The notes under the pieces are model-generated. The model was not told where the DNA came from. It was given only the letters and a program-made list of their open reading frames with translations, and did not search any database. The position numbers and the translations under genes are program-made. From Clostridia bacterium (GTDB taxonomy: Bacteria > Bacillota > Clostridia > Christensenellales > Aristaeellaceae): DNA of 64,000 bases. Where the stretch lies: the NCBI GenBank assembly GCA_017404985.1, contig JAFRBK010000027.1:62001-126000 (forward strand). Direction: 5' to 3'. Of the stretch, positions 9,082 through 16,654 are shown piece after piece. Position 1 is the first letter of the stretch, and each line of letters opens with the position of its first letter.

Positions 9082-9091
9082 TCGGTTGTCA
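9076..9091. promoter_or_regulatory. LacI-type operator, locus 1
   Basis: The sequence TGTCAATCGGTTGTCA is an imperfect palindrome with the central CG typical of LacI/GalR sites. It differs from the operator at 18276-18291 by one base. It overlaps the -35 of the leftward operon. The expected binder is the LacI at 3206-4186, and possibly also the one at 12011-12985. Confidence 0.8.
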
Positions 9092-9175
9092 TTTCTTTTT
9101 TGTAAAATAATTTTGCCTACATCCCAAATATTCCATATTTATCTGAAATTCTCCGAAAAAAGTGGGAATATGGGC

Positions 9176-9205
9176 TTGTAATCGGCTTTTCATCTGTGAT
9201 ATAAA
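9176..9205 (+). promoter_or_regulatory. Candidate promoter for kinase/phosphorylase genes
   Basis: TTGTAA (9176-9181), an 18-base spacer and TATAAA (9200-9205) precede the rightward genes. A weaker alternative starts at TTGTCA (9086-9091), the right half of the operator. The first is the better match, but it would lie about 85 bases from the operator. Confidence 0.5.
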
Positions 9206-9229
9206 TGTCATGGGCATAACACATGTCCC

Positions 9230-9249
9230 GGCGCCCGGCCCCGGGCGCC
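9230..9249 (+). promoter_or_regulatory. GC-rich inverted repeat in the 5' leader
   Basis: GGCGCCCGG and CCGGGCGCC flank two C's, giving a perfect 9-bp stem about 25 bases before the ribosome binding site of the kinase-like gene. In RNA it could stabilise the leader; in DNA it is a possible protein site. No T tract follows, so it is not a terminator. Confidence 0.5.
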
Positions 9250-9289
9250 ACGTGAATGATTGATGAGAACCGAAAAGAGGATGAAACAA

Positions 9290-10231
9290 ATGGCCAATGC
9301 TCTGGAAAACGCGATTCAAACCTGGACGCCCCACCCTCCGGCCGGAGAAGTCATCTGCGGCGATATGCCCGGCGACTCCGTGCAGATCGGGGAGGAACAT
9401 ATCCGGAAGGCCGGCGTGATTCTGCCGGCGCTGCTGCCGCTTCTGCAAAAATGCCTGGAAGAAAACCGGGGCCGCGCAGTGATTTCTGTCTTCGGCGGTT
9501 CCGGCGTCGGGAAGAGCGAGATCGCCTCCCTGATTGCCTGCTACCTGCGTGAAACCGGGATTGGCGCCTATACGCTTTCCGGCGACAATTATCCCCGCCG
9601 GATTCCCATGTACAACGACGCGGAACGGCTGCGGATTTTCCGAACCGGCGGCGTTCGGGGACTGCTGGCGTCCGGACGGTATTCCGCCGATGCCCGCACC
9701 ACGCTGGCTGCGCTGTGGCAGGCCGGAACGGATGCCGACCCGTCGGAGACCGCGAACCATCCCTGGCTGGCAGCGTACCAGGAAGCCGGGCGGGAAGCCC
9801 TGGCAGGCTACCTGGGCCAGGACGCGGAACAGGACTTCGGCGAGCTGAAGGGCATTGTAGAGCGCTTCCGCGCCGGAGAGGAGGCGATCTGGCTGAAGCG
9901 CATGGGAAGAACGGCGGACGCCCTGTGGTATGACGAAGTGGACTTCAGCGAAACGGATGTCCTGATCATCGAATGGACCCACGGCGGCAGCGGGCGCTTC
10001 GGAAAGGTGGACCTTCCGATCCTGCTGGCCAGCACGCCGGCGGAAACCCGGGAACACCGCCGCGCCCGCGCCCGGGACGCCGGGACGGACAGCGCCTTTA
10101 CCACCATGGTACTGGAGATAGAACAGAAACTGATTGAGCAGGCCGCGCCTGACGCCGCGCTGATCGTTTCCAAGGCCGGAAAACTGATTACGCCGGAAGA
10201 ATATAAACAGGCGATGGAAGCAGGGAGGTAA
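9290..10231 (+). CDS. P-loop kinase-like NTPase
   Basis: About 313 residues with a Walker A motif GGSGVGKSE near residue 70 and a downstream acidic strand DVLIIEWTHGG. The general shape recalls small-molecule P-loop kinases (uridine kinase or adenylylsulfate kinase relatives); I cannot name a substrate. I chose the ATG at 9290, nine bases after AAAGAGG; in-frame ATGs from 9260 would put the ribosome site inside the gene. It is 5 bases upstream of the GH13_18 phosphorylase gene, so the two are coupled. Linked to a phosphorolytic enzyme, a plausible role is phosphorylating the sugar or glycerate-like moiety released from the imported glycoside. That role is inference. Confidence 0.75.
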   Translation: MANALENAIQTWTPHPPAGEVICGDMPGDSVQIGEEHIRKAGVILPALLPLLQKCLEENRGRAVISVFGGSGVGKSEIASLIACYLRETGIGAYTLSGDNYPRRIPMYNDAERLRIFRTGGVRGLLASGRYSADARTTLAALWQAGTDADPSETANHPWLAAYQEAGREALAGYLGQDAEQDFGELKGIVERFRAGEEAIWLKRMGRTADALWYDEVDFSETDVLIIEWTHGGSGRFGKVDLPILLASTPAETREHRRARARDAGTDSAFTTMVLEIEQKLIEQAAPDAALIVSKAGKLITPEEYKQAMEAGR

Positions 10232-10236
10232 CGGAC

Positions 10237-11949
10237 ATGAACCAGAAACTCCGCTTTGGGCCGATGCTGAACGCCTATCCGGACAGCATCGGGGAAACCC
10301 TGGGGGACGCTGTGGCCCTGCTGCAGTCCCCGGAAATGAACGAGGTGTTTTCCTCCTTCTACATTCTTCCCAGCCTATTCAACACGGACCTGGACCGGGG
10401 CTTCTCCGTCATCGATTACCGGCTCAATGAGCTCCTGGCCCGGAAGGAAGACCTGGAGGCCTTGCAGGCGATGGGGATCGACCTGAAACTGGACTTTATC
10501 CTGAACCATGCCTCCGTCCTTTCGCCCCAGTTCCAGGACATTCTGAAAAACGGAACCGCCTCCCAATATGCCGATTTCTTTATCAACTGGAACACCTTCT
10601 GGAAGGGCGCCGGAACCATGACGGAGCAGGGATACATCCAGCCGGATCCGGAAAAGATCCGGAACATGTTCTTCCGCAAGGCCGGCCTGCCGATTCTCAT
10701 GGTGCGGATGCCGGACGGGAAGGACGTGCCCTACTGGAACACCTTCTATCAGGAAATCCGCTATCCGACGCTGGATCCTCAGGACCTGCTGGAGATGGCG
10801 GACGGCCGGTACGGCATTGCGGAGAAACTGGCGGAAGCGGCCAACCGCGCAACGGCGGCCGGCCGGCTGCCGGAGGCCGCGGACCTGGGGAACCTGGCCG
10901 GGTGGCTGGCGCCGCTTACGGAACTGCTGGAATCCCGCCGGAGGTATCTCGGCCAGATGGACCTGAACATCCGTTCGCCCCTGGTGTGGGAATTCTATCA
11001 GGATACGCTGCAGCACCTGCATGACTACGGTGCGCGGATTGTCCGGCTGGATGCCTTTGCCTATGCGCCGAAGGAAGCCGGATCCCGGAACTTCATGAAC
11101 GATCCGGGCACCTGGGACCTGCTGGCGCGGGTGCGGGAACTGGCGGACCCGCTCTCGCTGACGCTGCTGCCGGAAATCCACGCCAGTTATGAGGAAGGCG
11201 TATACCGGACCATCGGGGAAAAGGGATATATGGTATACGACTTCTTCCTGCCCGGGCTGATCCTGGACGCGCTGGAGGAGAAAAACGGCGAGACGCTGGC
11301 TGCGTGGGCCCGGGAGATTCTTCAGCGGGGATTCCGGACGCTGAACATGCTCGGCTGCCATGACGGCATTCCGCTGCTGGACCTGAAGGGCCTCCTGCCG
11401 GAGGAGCGGATCCAGCGGCTGATCGATACCGTGGTGGCCCGGGGAGGCATGATCAAAAACCTTCACGGGGCGAAGAACGTGTATTACCAGGTGAACGCGA
11501 CCTACTACTCCGCCCTCGGGGAAGACGACCGGAAGATGCTGCTGGCCCGGGCCCTGCAGCTGTTTATGCCCGGAAAGCCGCAGATCTGGTACCTGGACCT
11601 GTTCGCGGGGCGGAACGACCTGGAAGCGGTGCGCAGGGCCGGGCCGGGAGGGCACAAAGAGATCAACCGTACGAACCTTTCCCTGGCAGACTGCAGGGCG
11701 CGCCTGGCGGAGCCGCTGGGGAAGGCCCAGCTGGCTCTGCTGAAGATGCGGAACACTTCCGCGGCCTTCTCTCCGGACGCGGACATCGCGGTTTCCTGCA
11801 ACGGTTCCACCCTGGCGATCACCTGGCGGGCCGGCGGGGAGGCAGCCGCGCTGCATGCGGACCTGGCGGAAGGTACCTTTGAGGCCCGAATTACGGACAT
11901 GGATACCGGCCGGGAAAAGGAAAGCATCACGACGGACTGCCTGCAATAA
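10237..11949 (+). CDS. GH13_18-type glycoside phosphorylase (sucrose phosphorylase family)
   Basis: A 570-residue alpha-amylase-superfamily protein. The signatures are RLDAFAYAPK (nucleophile Asp), LLPEIH (acid/base Glu), GCHDGIP (third carboxylate) and PGKPQIWYLDLFAGRND, the last typical of subfamily GH13_18. Members are sucrose, sucrose-6'-phosphate, glucosylglycerol and glucosylglycerate phosphorylases, which cleave an alpha-glucoside with phosphate to give glucose 1-phosphate. No signal peptide, so cytoplasmic. It has the length of the larger GH13_18 members. It follows the kinase-like gene by 5 bases and is divergent from a sugar ABC operon, consistent with intracellular phosphorolysis of an imported glucoside. 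Which acceptor it uses cannot be told by eye. Confidence 0.87.
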   Translation: MNQKLRFGPMLNAYPDSIGETLGDAVALLQSPEMNEVFSSFYILPSLFNTDLDRGFSVIDYRLNELLARKEDLEALQAMGIDLKLDFILNHASVLSPQFQDILKNGTASQYADFFINWNTFWKGAGTMTEQGYIQPDPEKIRNMFFRKAGLPILMVRMPDGKDVPYWNTFYQEIRYPTLDPQDLLEMADGRYGIAEKLAEAANRATAAGRLPEAADLGNLAGWLAPLTELLESRRRYLGQMDLNIRSPLVWEFYQDTLQHLHDYGARIVRLDAFAYAPKEAGSRNFMNDPGTWDLLARVRELADPLSLTLLPEIHASYEEGVYRTIGEKGYMVYDFFLPGLILDALEEKNGETLAAWAREILQRGFRTLNMLGCHDGIPLLDLKGLLPEERIQRLIDTVVARGGMIKNLHGAKNVYYQVNATYYSALGEDDRKMLLARALQLFMPGKPQIWYLDLFAGRNDLEAVRRAGPGGHKEINRTNLSLADCRARLAEPLGKAQLALLKMRNTSAAFSPDADIAVSCNGSTLAITWRAGGEAAALHADLAEGTFEARITDMDTGREKESITTDCLQ

Positions 11950-11950
11950 A

Positions 11951-12005
11951 AAACAACCTCCGTTTCCATGGCAGCAGCTGCTGCAGGAAACGGAGGCATT
12001 TTTCT
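11951..12005. terminator. Bidirectional terminator between convergent genes
   Basis: An 11-bp stem (11957-11967 with 11986-11996, CCTCCGTTTCC type) encloses an inner CAGCAGCTGCTG palindrome. It is followed by T5 on the plus strand and T6 on the minus strand, so it can end both the phosphorylase and the second LacI transcript. Confidence 0.88.
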
Positions 12006-12010
12006 GCCCA

Positions 12011-12985
12011 TCAGGTGGAGCTTCTTTCCACAAGGCGGACCGGGAGGACGGTCCGGACCGGGATGACTTCCCCGGCGGCCTGGCGGATCACCGCATCAAC
12101 GGCGTAAGCGCACATTTCCTCCACCGGCTGATGAATTACGGTCAGCGGGATTTCACAGGAGGACGCGAAAAGGGTGTCGTCATAGCCGACCACCTTCACA
12201 TCCTCCGGAACCCGTTTTCCGGTTTTCAGGCAGTAGCGGATGACCGCGGCGGCCAGCGTTTCGCTGCCGGCCACGCCGTCCGTTTCCGGATACTGCGCGA
12301 AAAAGCTGCGGATGCTTTCGTCCACATCGCCGAAGCGGTACTTCCGGATCGGGACTTCACAGCGCACGCAATCAGCGCCCAGCCGGGCGGCCGCTTCCTC
12401 GAACCCCCGGCCCCTGCGGTTTCCGTCGGCTTCCAGTTCCAGGGGCGCATCGATGAACAGCAGATGCCTGCAGCCTTTGCCGGCCAGGTGCTCCGCGGCC
12501 AGCCTTCCGCCGTTGTAATTATCCGAAACGACGGAGGGGATCGACTTCCGGGAGACGCGCTCCATGATGACCACATGGGCGTCCGGCTGAATGTATTCCT
12601 CCACCCGTGGCGTCTGGTTGCACTGGATGACGCCGGCCACCTTATTGCCCATCAGCATGGAATAACAGGCCCGTTCCTTTTCCTCATCCAGGTTGGTGAC
12701 GCACAGCAAAAGCTTATATCCCCGCTGGAAAGCGATCCGTTCCACATACTCCACGACCCGGGAAAAGAAGAACTGCTGGACGGAAGGAACGATCAGCCCG
12801 ATAAAACTGCTGGCGACAGATTTCAGGGAACGCGCCATCTCGTTGGGATAATAATCCAGCGCTTCCATGGCCTGACGGATTTTCCGCTGGGTTTTGTCGC
12901 TGACATTCGCCCGGCCGTTCAGCATGCGGGAGACCGTGGTGACGGTCACGCCTGCCAGCTGCGCCACATCTTTCAGCGTCGCCAT
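12011..12985 (-). CDS. LacI-family transcriptional regulator (locus 2)
   Basis: A 324-residue LacI/GalR repressor with an N-terminal MATLKDVAQLAGVTVTTVSR helix-turn-helix, a hinge region and a ribose-binding-like sensor domain ending in HQPVEEM and VRLVER. Its recognition-helix segment is identical to that of the regulator at 3206-4186, while the sensor domains differ clearly. The two proteins may therefore read the same operator while sensing different sugars. It is the last gene of the operon that starts at 18148, 38 bases after the esterase gene. The most likely target is the operator at 18276-18291, with possible cross-control of 9076-9091. Confidence 0.95.
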   Translation of the reverse strand: MATLKDVAQLAGVTVTTVSRMLNGRANVSDKTQRKIRQAMEALDYYPNEMARSLKSVASSFIGLIVPSVQQFFFSRVVEYVERIAFQRGYKLLLCVTNLDEEKERACYSMLMGNKVAGVIQCNQTPRVEEYIQPDAHVVIMERVSRKSIPSVVSDNYNGGRLAAEHLAGKGCRHLLFIDAPLELEADGNRRGRGFEEAAARLGADCVRCEVPIRKYRFGDVDESIRSFFAQYPETDGVAGSETLAAAVIRYCLKTGKRVPEDVKVVGYDDTLFASSCEIPLTVIHQPVEEMCAYAVDAVIRQAAGEVIPVRTVLPVRLVERSST

Positions 12986-13023
12986 TTCGCACTTCCTTTC
13001 TGACGGATTGGACTATATTGACC

Positions 13024-13824
13024 TTATTCTTCTTCGCCGCGCCACCAGGCAATGCTCTTTGCGGCCGCCGTCTCCCAGAACACAAAGTCATGGATGCCCG
13101 GCGCGGTGAACCAGACATGCTCACAGCCCATCTTCACCAGCGCGTCATGGTAGGCCAGGTTATTGGCAAAGAGGAAATCCTCCGTGCCGCAGGCCAGGAA
13201 CATCCGCGGCGTGTTGCCGGATTTCAGGCACCGGGCCGCCAGGGAAACCGGATCGTTTTCGCTGCCCCGGAAGGTTTCCGCCGGGCCGAACACATGGGTA
13301 TAGTAGGAATAGGGGATGCCCATCGCGTCGGCTGAGGCCACTTTGCCGTCCGCGAATTCCTCCGTGATCAGCGCGGAGGAATAAGCCATAAGCGTTCCGA
13401 AGGTATCCGCGTATTTGAGCCCGTTGCGGATCGCGCCGAAGCCGCCCATGGACAGCCCGCCGACCGCGGTGTCCTCCCGCCGGCCGGACAGGTTAAACAT
13501 GCCGCGGGTGACCTGAACCAGCTCCTCGCCCAGCATTGTTCCGCAGTTTTCGCCGGTAACCGGGTTATCCAGCCAGAAGCGGTTGTCCCCGTCCGGCATG
13601 ATGACCGCAATGCGGTGCTTTGCCGCGAGCATTTCGATTTTGCTGTTTCGGAGCCAGTCATTCCGGGAGCCGCTGTAGCCGTGCAGCAGGTACAGCGCCG
13701 GCCAGGGGCCGCCTTCGTAGCGGGGCGGGCCGCCCACCGGCGGAAGATCGATCGGAAGCACCGCGGAAAAGCTGCGGAAGCCCCGCATGGCCTGGGAATA
13801 GTATTCAGAACGAAGGATTGCCAT
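13024..13824 (-). CDS. Alpha/beta hydrolase (esterase D/feruloyl-esterase-like)
   Basis: A 266-residue cytoplasmic esterase. It has an oxyanion region LYLLHGYSGS, the nucleophile elbow GGLSMGGFGA and a late catalytic His in APGIHDFVFW. I chose the ATG at 13824 because AAGGAG (13833-13838) lies 8 bases upstream; the in-frame GTG at 13833 overlaps that site and the end of the upstream gene. It is related to the esterases of locus 1 and is embedded between a Nif3-like gene and a LacI gene in the second sugar operon. Likely role: removing acyl groups from an imported carbohydrate. Confidence 0.88.
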   Translation of the reverse strand: MAILRSEYYSQAMRGFRSFSAVLPIDLPPVGGPPRYEGGPWPALYLLHGYSGSRNDWLRNSKIEMLAAKHRIAVIMPDGDNRFWLDNPVTGENCGTMLGEELVQVTRGMFNLSGRREDTAVGGLSMGGFGAIRNGLKYADTFGTLMAYSSALITEEFADGKVASADAMGIPYSYYTHVFGPAETFRGSENDPVSLAARCLKSGNTPRMFLACGTEDFLFANNLAYHDALVKMGCEHVWFTAPGIHDFVFWETAAAKSIAWWRGEEE

Positions 13825-13829
13825 TTTGC

Positions 13830-14687
13830 TCACTCCTTGATTGCTTCATGAAAGGTTCCGAAGGGCTCTTCCGCGTCCAGGAACAGCACCGGAATCTCCG
13901 GCAGGAAGGAAGCCGTCCATCGGCCCAGGAATTTCATGCCCGGTTCCTCGCTGCGCTCATGCCCGAGGACGACAATGCCCTTGTTCATCCCCAGCTGGGA
14001 AGCATCGCGGACATAGGCGGGAAGCGTCCATTCCGTCAGGTCCCCGCAGATGATGACATCCAGGTTCCGCTGCTTCATCAGCTGCATCGGCATGACTTCC
14101 ACGCCGAGGCCCAGGCTGCCGCCGCCGGGAAGCAGGGCCACCCGTTCCACCGGCATATCGGGATTGCCGATATAGCGCATATCGGGCATGGAGAAGGTTT
14201 TCTGCAGGAATTCCGCCAGCCCCTTCAGCGTCGTCGGCGGAATCTGATAGCAGCCGTCAAAGTGGATTCCCTTGAATACCGGGTGTTCCCGGTCCGGCGG
14301 CATCCGGTATTCCCACCAGCCGGTTTCCAGGTCAAAGCCGCGGTAGATGCCGTCCTCCCGGCCCATATGCATATGGTCATGGAAGCGCCAGATCGCGATG
14401 CCGCTTTCCTCAATCAGCTTTTTCTTCGCCAGGTAGACCGGGTCGTCCTCTGCCCATTCCGATTCATCCGGCCCGTTGAACCAGGTCGGCTCATGGGTGA
14501 TAATCATGTCCACCCCGGCTTCCGCCGCCCGGCGGATGACATCCACGGTGGCCATGAAGGTGGAGCCGATGCGGGTGACCTCCTGGTCCATGGATCCCGC
14601 GATCAGCCGGTCGCAGGTCTGCTCCCAGGGAAGGGGGGTGAGGCCGGTGCCGCCGATGACCCTGTCGATCACTTCACGTACTTTCAT
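13830..14687 (-). CDS. Nif3-like dinuclear metal centre protein
   Basis: A 285-residue protein of the NIF3/YbgI family. It has the early His motif IITHEPTWFN, which holds the metal ligands, a second His cluster FHDHMHMGR and a C-terminal GHERSEEPG segment with further ligands. Members form hexameric rings with two metals per subunit and are annotated loosely as GTP cyclohydrolase-like or metal-binding hydrolases; no firm reaction is established. The unusual point is its place inside a sugar ABC operon, between a permease and an esterase, which suggests a hydrolytic step on a sugar derivative. The ATG at 14687 begins the conserved N-terminus; the stop lies 6 bases before the esterase start. 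Confidence 0.85.
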   Translation of the reverse strand: MKVREVIDRVIGGTGLTPLPWEQTCDRLIAGSMDQEVTRIGSTFMATVDVIRRAAEAGVDMIITHEPTWFNGPDESEWAEDDPVYLAKKKLIEESGIAIWRFHDHMHMGREDGIYRGFDLETGWWEYRMPPDREHPVFKGIHFDGCYQIPPTTLKGLAEFLQKTFSMPDMRYIGNPDMPVERVALLPGGGSLGLGVEVMPMQLMKQRNLDVIICGDLTEWTLPAYVRDASQLGMNKGIVVLGHERSEEPGMKFLGRWTASFLPEIPVLFLDAEEPFGTFHEAIKE

Positions 14688-14694
14688 CGAAAAA

Positions 14695-15606
14695 TTATCC
14701 TTTCACAGCGCCGAGGACGACGCCCTTCACAAAGTATTTCTGGACAAAGGGGAAAATGACCAGGATGGGCAGAATGCCGATGACGGCCATCGCCATCCGG
14801 ACAGAGGTGCCCGGCAGGTCCACGACCCTTCCGCCGAGCAGGGCGGCGTTGCTGCCCGTCTTCAGGAACTGGATATTGTTCATGATGCGGATCAGCAGGT
14901 TCTGGATGCCGAACAGCTCCGGATTGGAGATATAGTACAGGCCGTTGGTCCAGTCATTCCAGTAGGTCAGGCCGGTGAAGAGCGCGACGGTCGCCAGCAC
15001 CGGAACGGCCAGCGGGAGCATGATCCGGACAAAGATGGTCAGCTCTTTCGCGCCGTCGATCTTCGCGGACTCGATCAGCGCGGTCGGAATGCTGTTGGCA
15101 TAATAGTTCCTGACCAGGAAAACATTGAAAGCGGTGACCAGGTAGTTCGGCAGGATCAGGGCAAAAATCGTATCCTTGATGCCGAAGATGCTGCTCCACA
15201 TGATGTAGGAGGAAACCACGCCGCCGTTGAACAGCATGGTGAAGAACACCAGGAAGCTCAGCGCGCCGCTCCATTTGAAGTCCTTTCTGGACATGGGGTA
15301 GGCCAGCGTTGTGGTCAGCAGAATACTGCCGAGGGTTCCGACCACGGTGACCAGCAGGGTGATGCCGTAGGAGCGCATGATCATCGGCCCCTGTTTCACC
15401 ATGTAGTAATAGCTGTCCAGGCTGAGCTTCCGCGGGAAGTAGTTATACCCGTCCGCCAGGAGGACTTTTTCATCCGTGAAGGACGCAACCACGATCAGGA
15501 TGATGGGCAGGAGCGTGATCACGGTCAGCACCGTCAGCGCGATCGTGGCGAAGAGGCGGAAGCTTTTAACATCGTTGCGAATTCTGATTTTTTCAGTCTT
15601 TTCCAT
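14695..15606 (-). CDS. Carbohydrate ABC transporter permease (LplC/YtcP type)
   Basis: A 303-residue permease with several hydrophobic spans and an EAA loop (ESAKIDGAKELTIFVRIMLP), ending in the KYFVKGVVLGAVKG tail common to the LplC/YtcP group. The ATG at 15606 was chosen because AGAGGAG lies 8 bases upstream; the in-frame GTG at 15615 overlaps that site. It pairs with the LplB-type permease upstream (gap 14 bases) and works with the LplA-like binding protein. No ATPase gene is nearby, so a shared ATPase is likely. This permease group often serves complex oligosaccharides. Confidence 0.94.
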   Translation of the reverse strand: MEKTEKIRIRNDVKSFRLFATIALTVLTVITLLPIILIVVASFTDEKVLLADGYNYFPRKLSLDSYYYMVKQGPMIMRSYGITLLVTVVGTLGSILLTTTLAYPMSRKDFKWSGALSFLVFFTMLFNGGVVSSYIMWSSIFGIKDTIFALILPNYLVTAFNVFLVRNYYANSIPTALIESAKIDGAKELTIFVRIMLPLAVPVLATVALFTGLTYWNDWTNGLYYISNPELFGIQNLLIRIMNNIQFLKTGSNAALLGGRVVDLPGTSVRMAMAVIGILPILVIFPFVQKYFVKGVVLGAVKG

Positions 15607-15620
15607 GCTTTCCACTCCTC

Positions 15621-16565
15621 TCAGAACAGCGCGTTCTCTTTGTCAATCTTCCGGACCAGGCCGTTGGCGGCCAGCACCAGCAGGAAGCCCACCACAGACT
15701 GGTACAGCGCGGCGGCGGCGGACATGCCCACGTCGTTGCGCTCCATCAGGCCCCGGTAGACATAGGTATCGATGGTCTGGGTCACGTCAAAGAGGCGGCC
15801 GGAGTTCGCAGGCACCTGGTAGAAGAGGCCGAAGTCCGAATAGAAGATCCGGCCGATGGCCATCAGGGTCAGGGTGATGATTGTGGGCTTAAGCATGGGG
15901 ACGGTGATATGCAGAATCTGCTTCACCTTGGAAGCGCCGTCCAGCTGCGCCGCCTCGAAGATCTCCTGGTCAATGCCGGCGATGCCGGCGACATAGATGA
16001 TGGAATTCGTCCCGACGAACTTCCACAGATAGACCAGGATCAGGATAAACGGCCAGGGATCCTTATAGGAATACCAGCTGACCGGTTCCAGCCCGAGGCC
16101 CTTGTAGACGGTCTTGTTGATGAAGCCGTTATCCGCGTTCAGGAATGCGTAAACGATGAAGCCGACCACGACCCAGGACAGCAGGTTCGGCAGCATCAGG
16201 GACGCCTGGAAGAACTTGACCCGGCGCTTTTTCCCCAGCTCATGGATCAGGATGGCCACAAAAATGGCAAAGATCGTTCCCAGAACGATGAACGCGGCAT
16301 TGTATAAAAGCGTGTTCCGGGTCATGATCCAGGCATCTTTCGTCCTGAACAGGAACTCAAAGTTGTCCAGCCCGTTCCACTTGCTGCCGAAAATGCCTTT
16401 GACATAGCTGTAATCCTTGAAAGCGAGGAACACGCCGAACATCGGCAGGTAGTTGTTGATCAGCAGATAGATGAGGCCGGGCAGCGCAATCAGCATCAGC
16501 GGAAGCGTCTGGGCTGTGCTGCTTTTTTTCTTCACGCGCGGTTTCTTCACGGCTGCGGTTGTCAT
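15621..16565 (-). CDS. Carbohydrate ABC transporter permease (LplB type)
   Basis: A 314-residue permease with a basic N-terminus (KKPRVKKKSS), a first membrane span (about residues 20-45, LPLMLIALPGLIYLLINNYL) and an EAA loop (EAAQLDGASKVKQILHITVP). It is the partner subunit of the LplC-type permease. Together with the following DUF3502-type binding protein this defines an LplABC-like importer, distinct from the CUT1 set of locus 1. The SD AAGGAGG lies 6-7 bases upstream of the ATG. Confidence 0.94.
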   Translation of the reverse strand: MTTAAVKKPRVKKKSSTAQTLPLMLIALPGLIYLLINNYLPMFGVFLAFKDYSYVKGIFGSKWNGLDNFEFLFRTKDAWIMTRNTLLYNAAFIVLGTIFAIFVAILIHELGKKRRVKFFQASLMLPNLLSWVVVGFIVYAFLNADNGFINKTVYKGLGLEPVSWYSYKDPWPFILILVYLWKFVGTNSIIYVAGIAGIDQEIFEAAQLDGASKVKQILHITVPMLKPTIITLTLMAIGRIFYSDFGLFYQVPANSGRLFDVTQTIDTYVYRGLMERNDVGMSAAAALYQSVVGFLLVLAANGLVRKIDKENALF

Positions 16566-16614
16566 GGGTGAGCCTCCTTGTTTTTCCGGTCTGCAGGGGT
16601 TTCAGGGTAAAAAA

Positions 16615-16644
16615 GCGGCGGAGAGGACAGACCTCTCCGCCCGC
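16615..16644 (-). promoter_or_regulatory. Intercistronic hairpin/attenuator after binding-protein gene
   Basis: A 10-bp stem (16617-16626 with 16632-16641, GGCGGAGAGG type) has a 5-base loop. On the minus strand it is followed by GC and six T's, so it looks like a partial terminator that lets only part of the transcription reach the permease genes. Confidence 0.75.
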
Positions 16645-16654
16645 AGGGAAACGA

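Noticed and set aside
10375-12033. A 552-codon minus-strand frame opposite the GH13_18 gene
   Set aside because: Antisense shadow; the plus-strand protein carries all family motifs and a terminator lies at its end.
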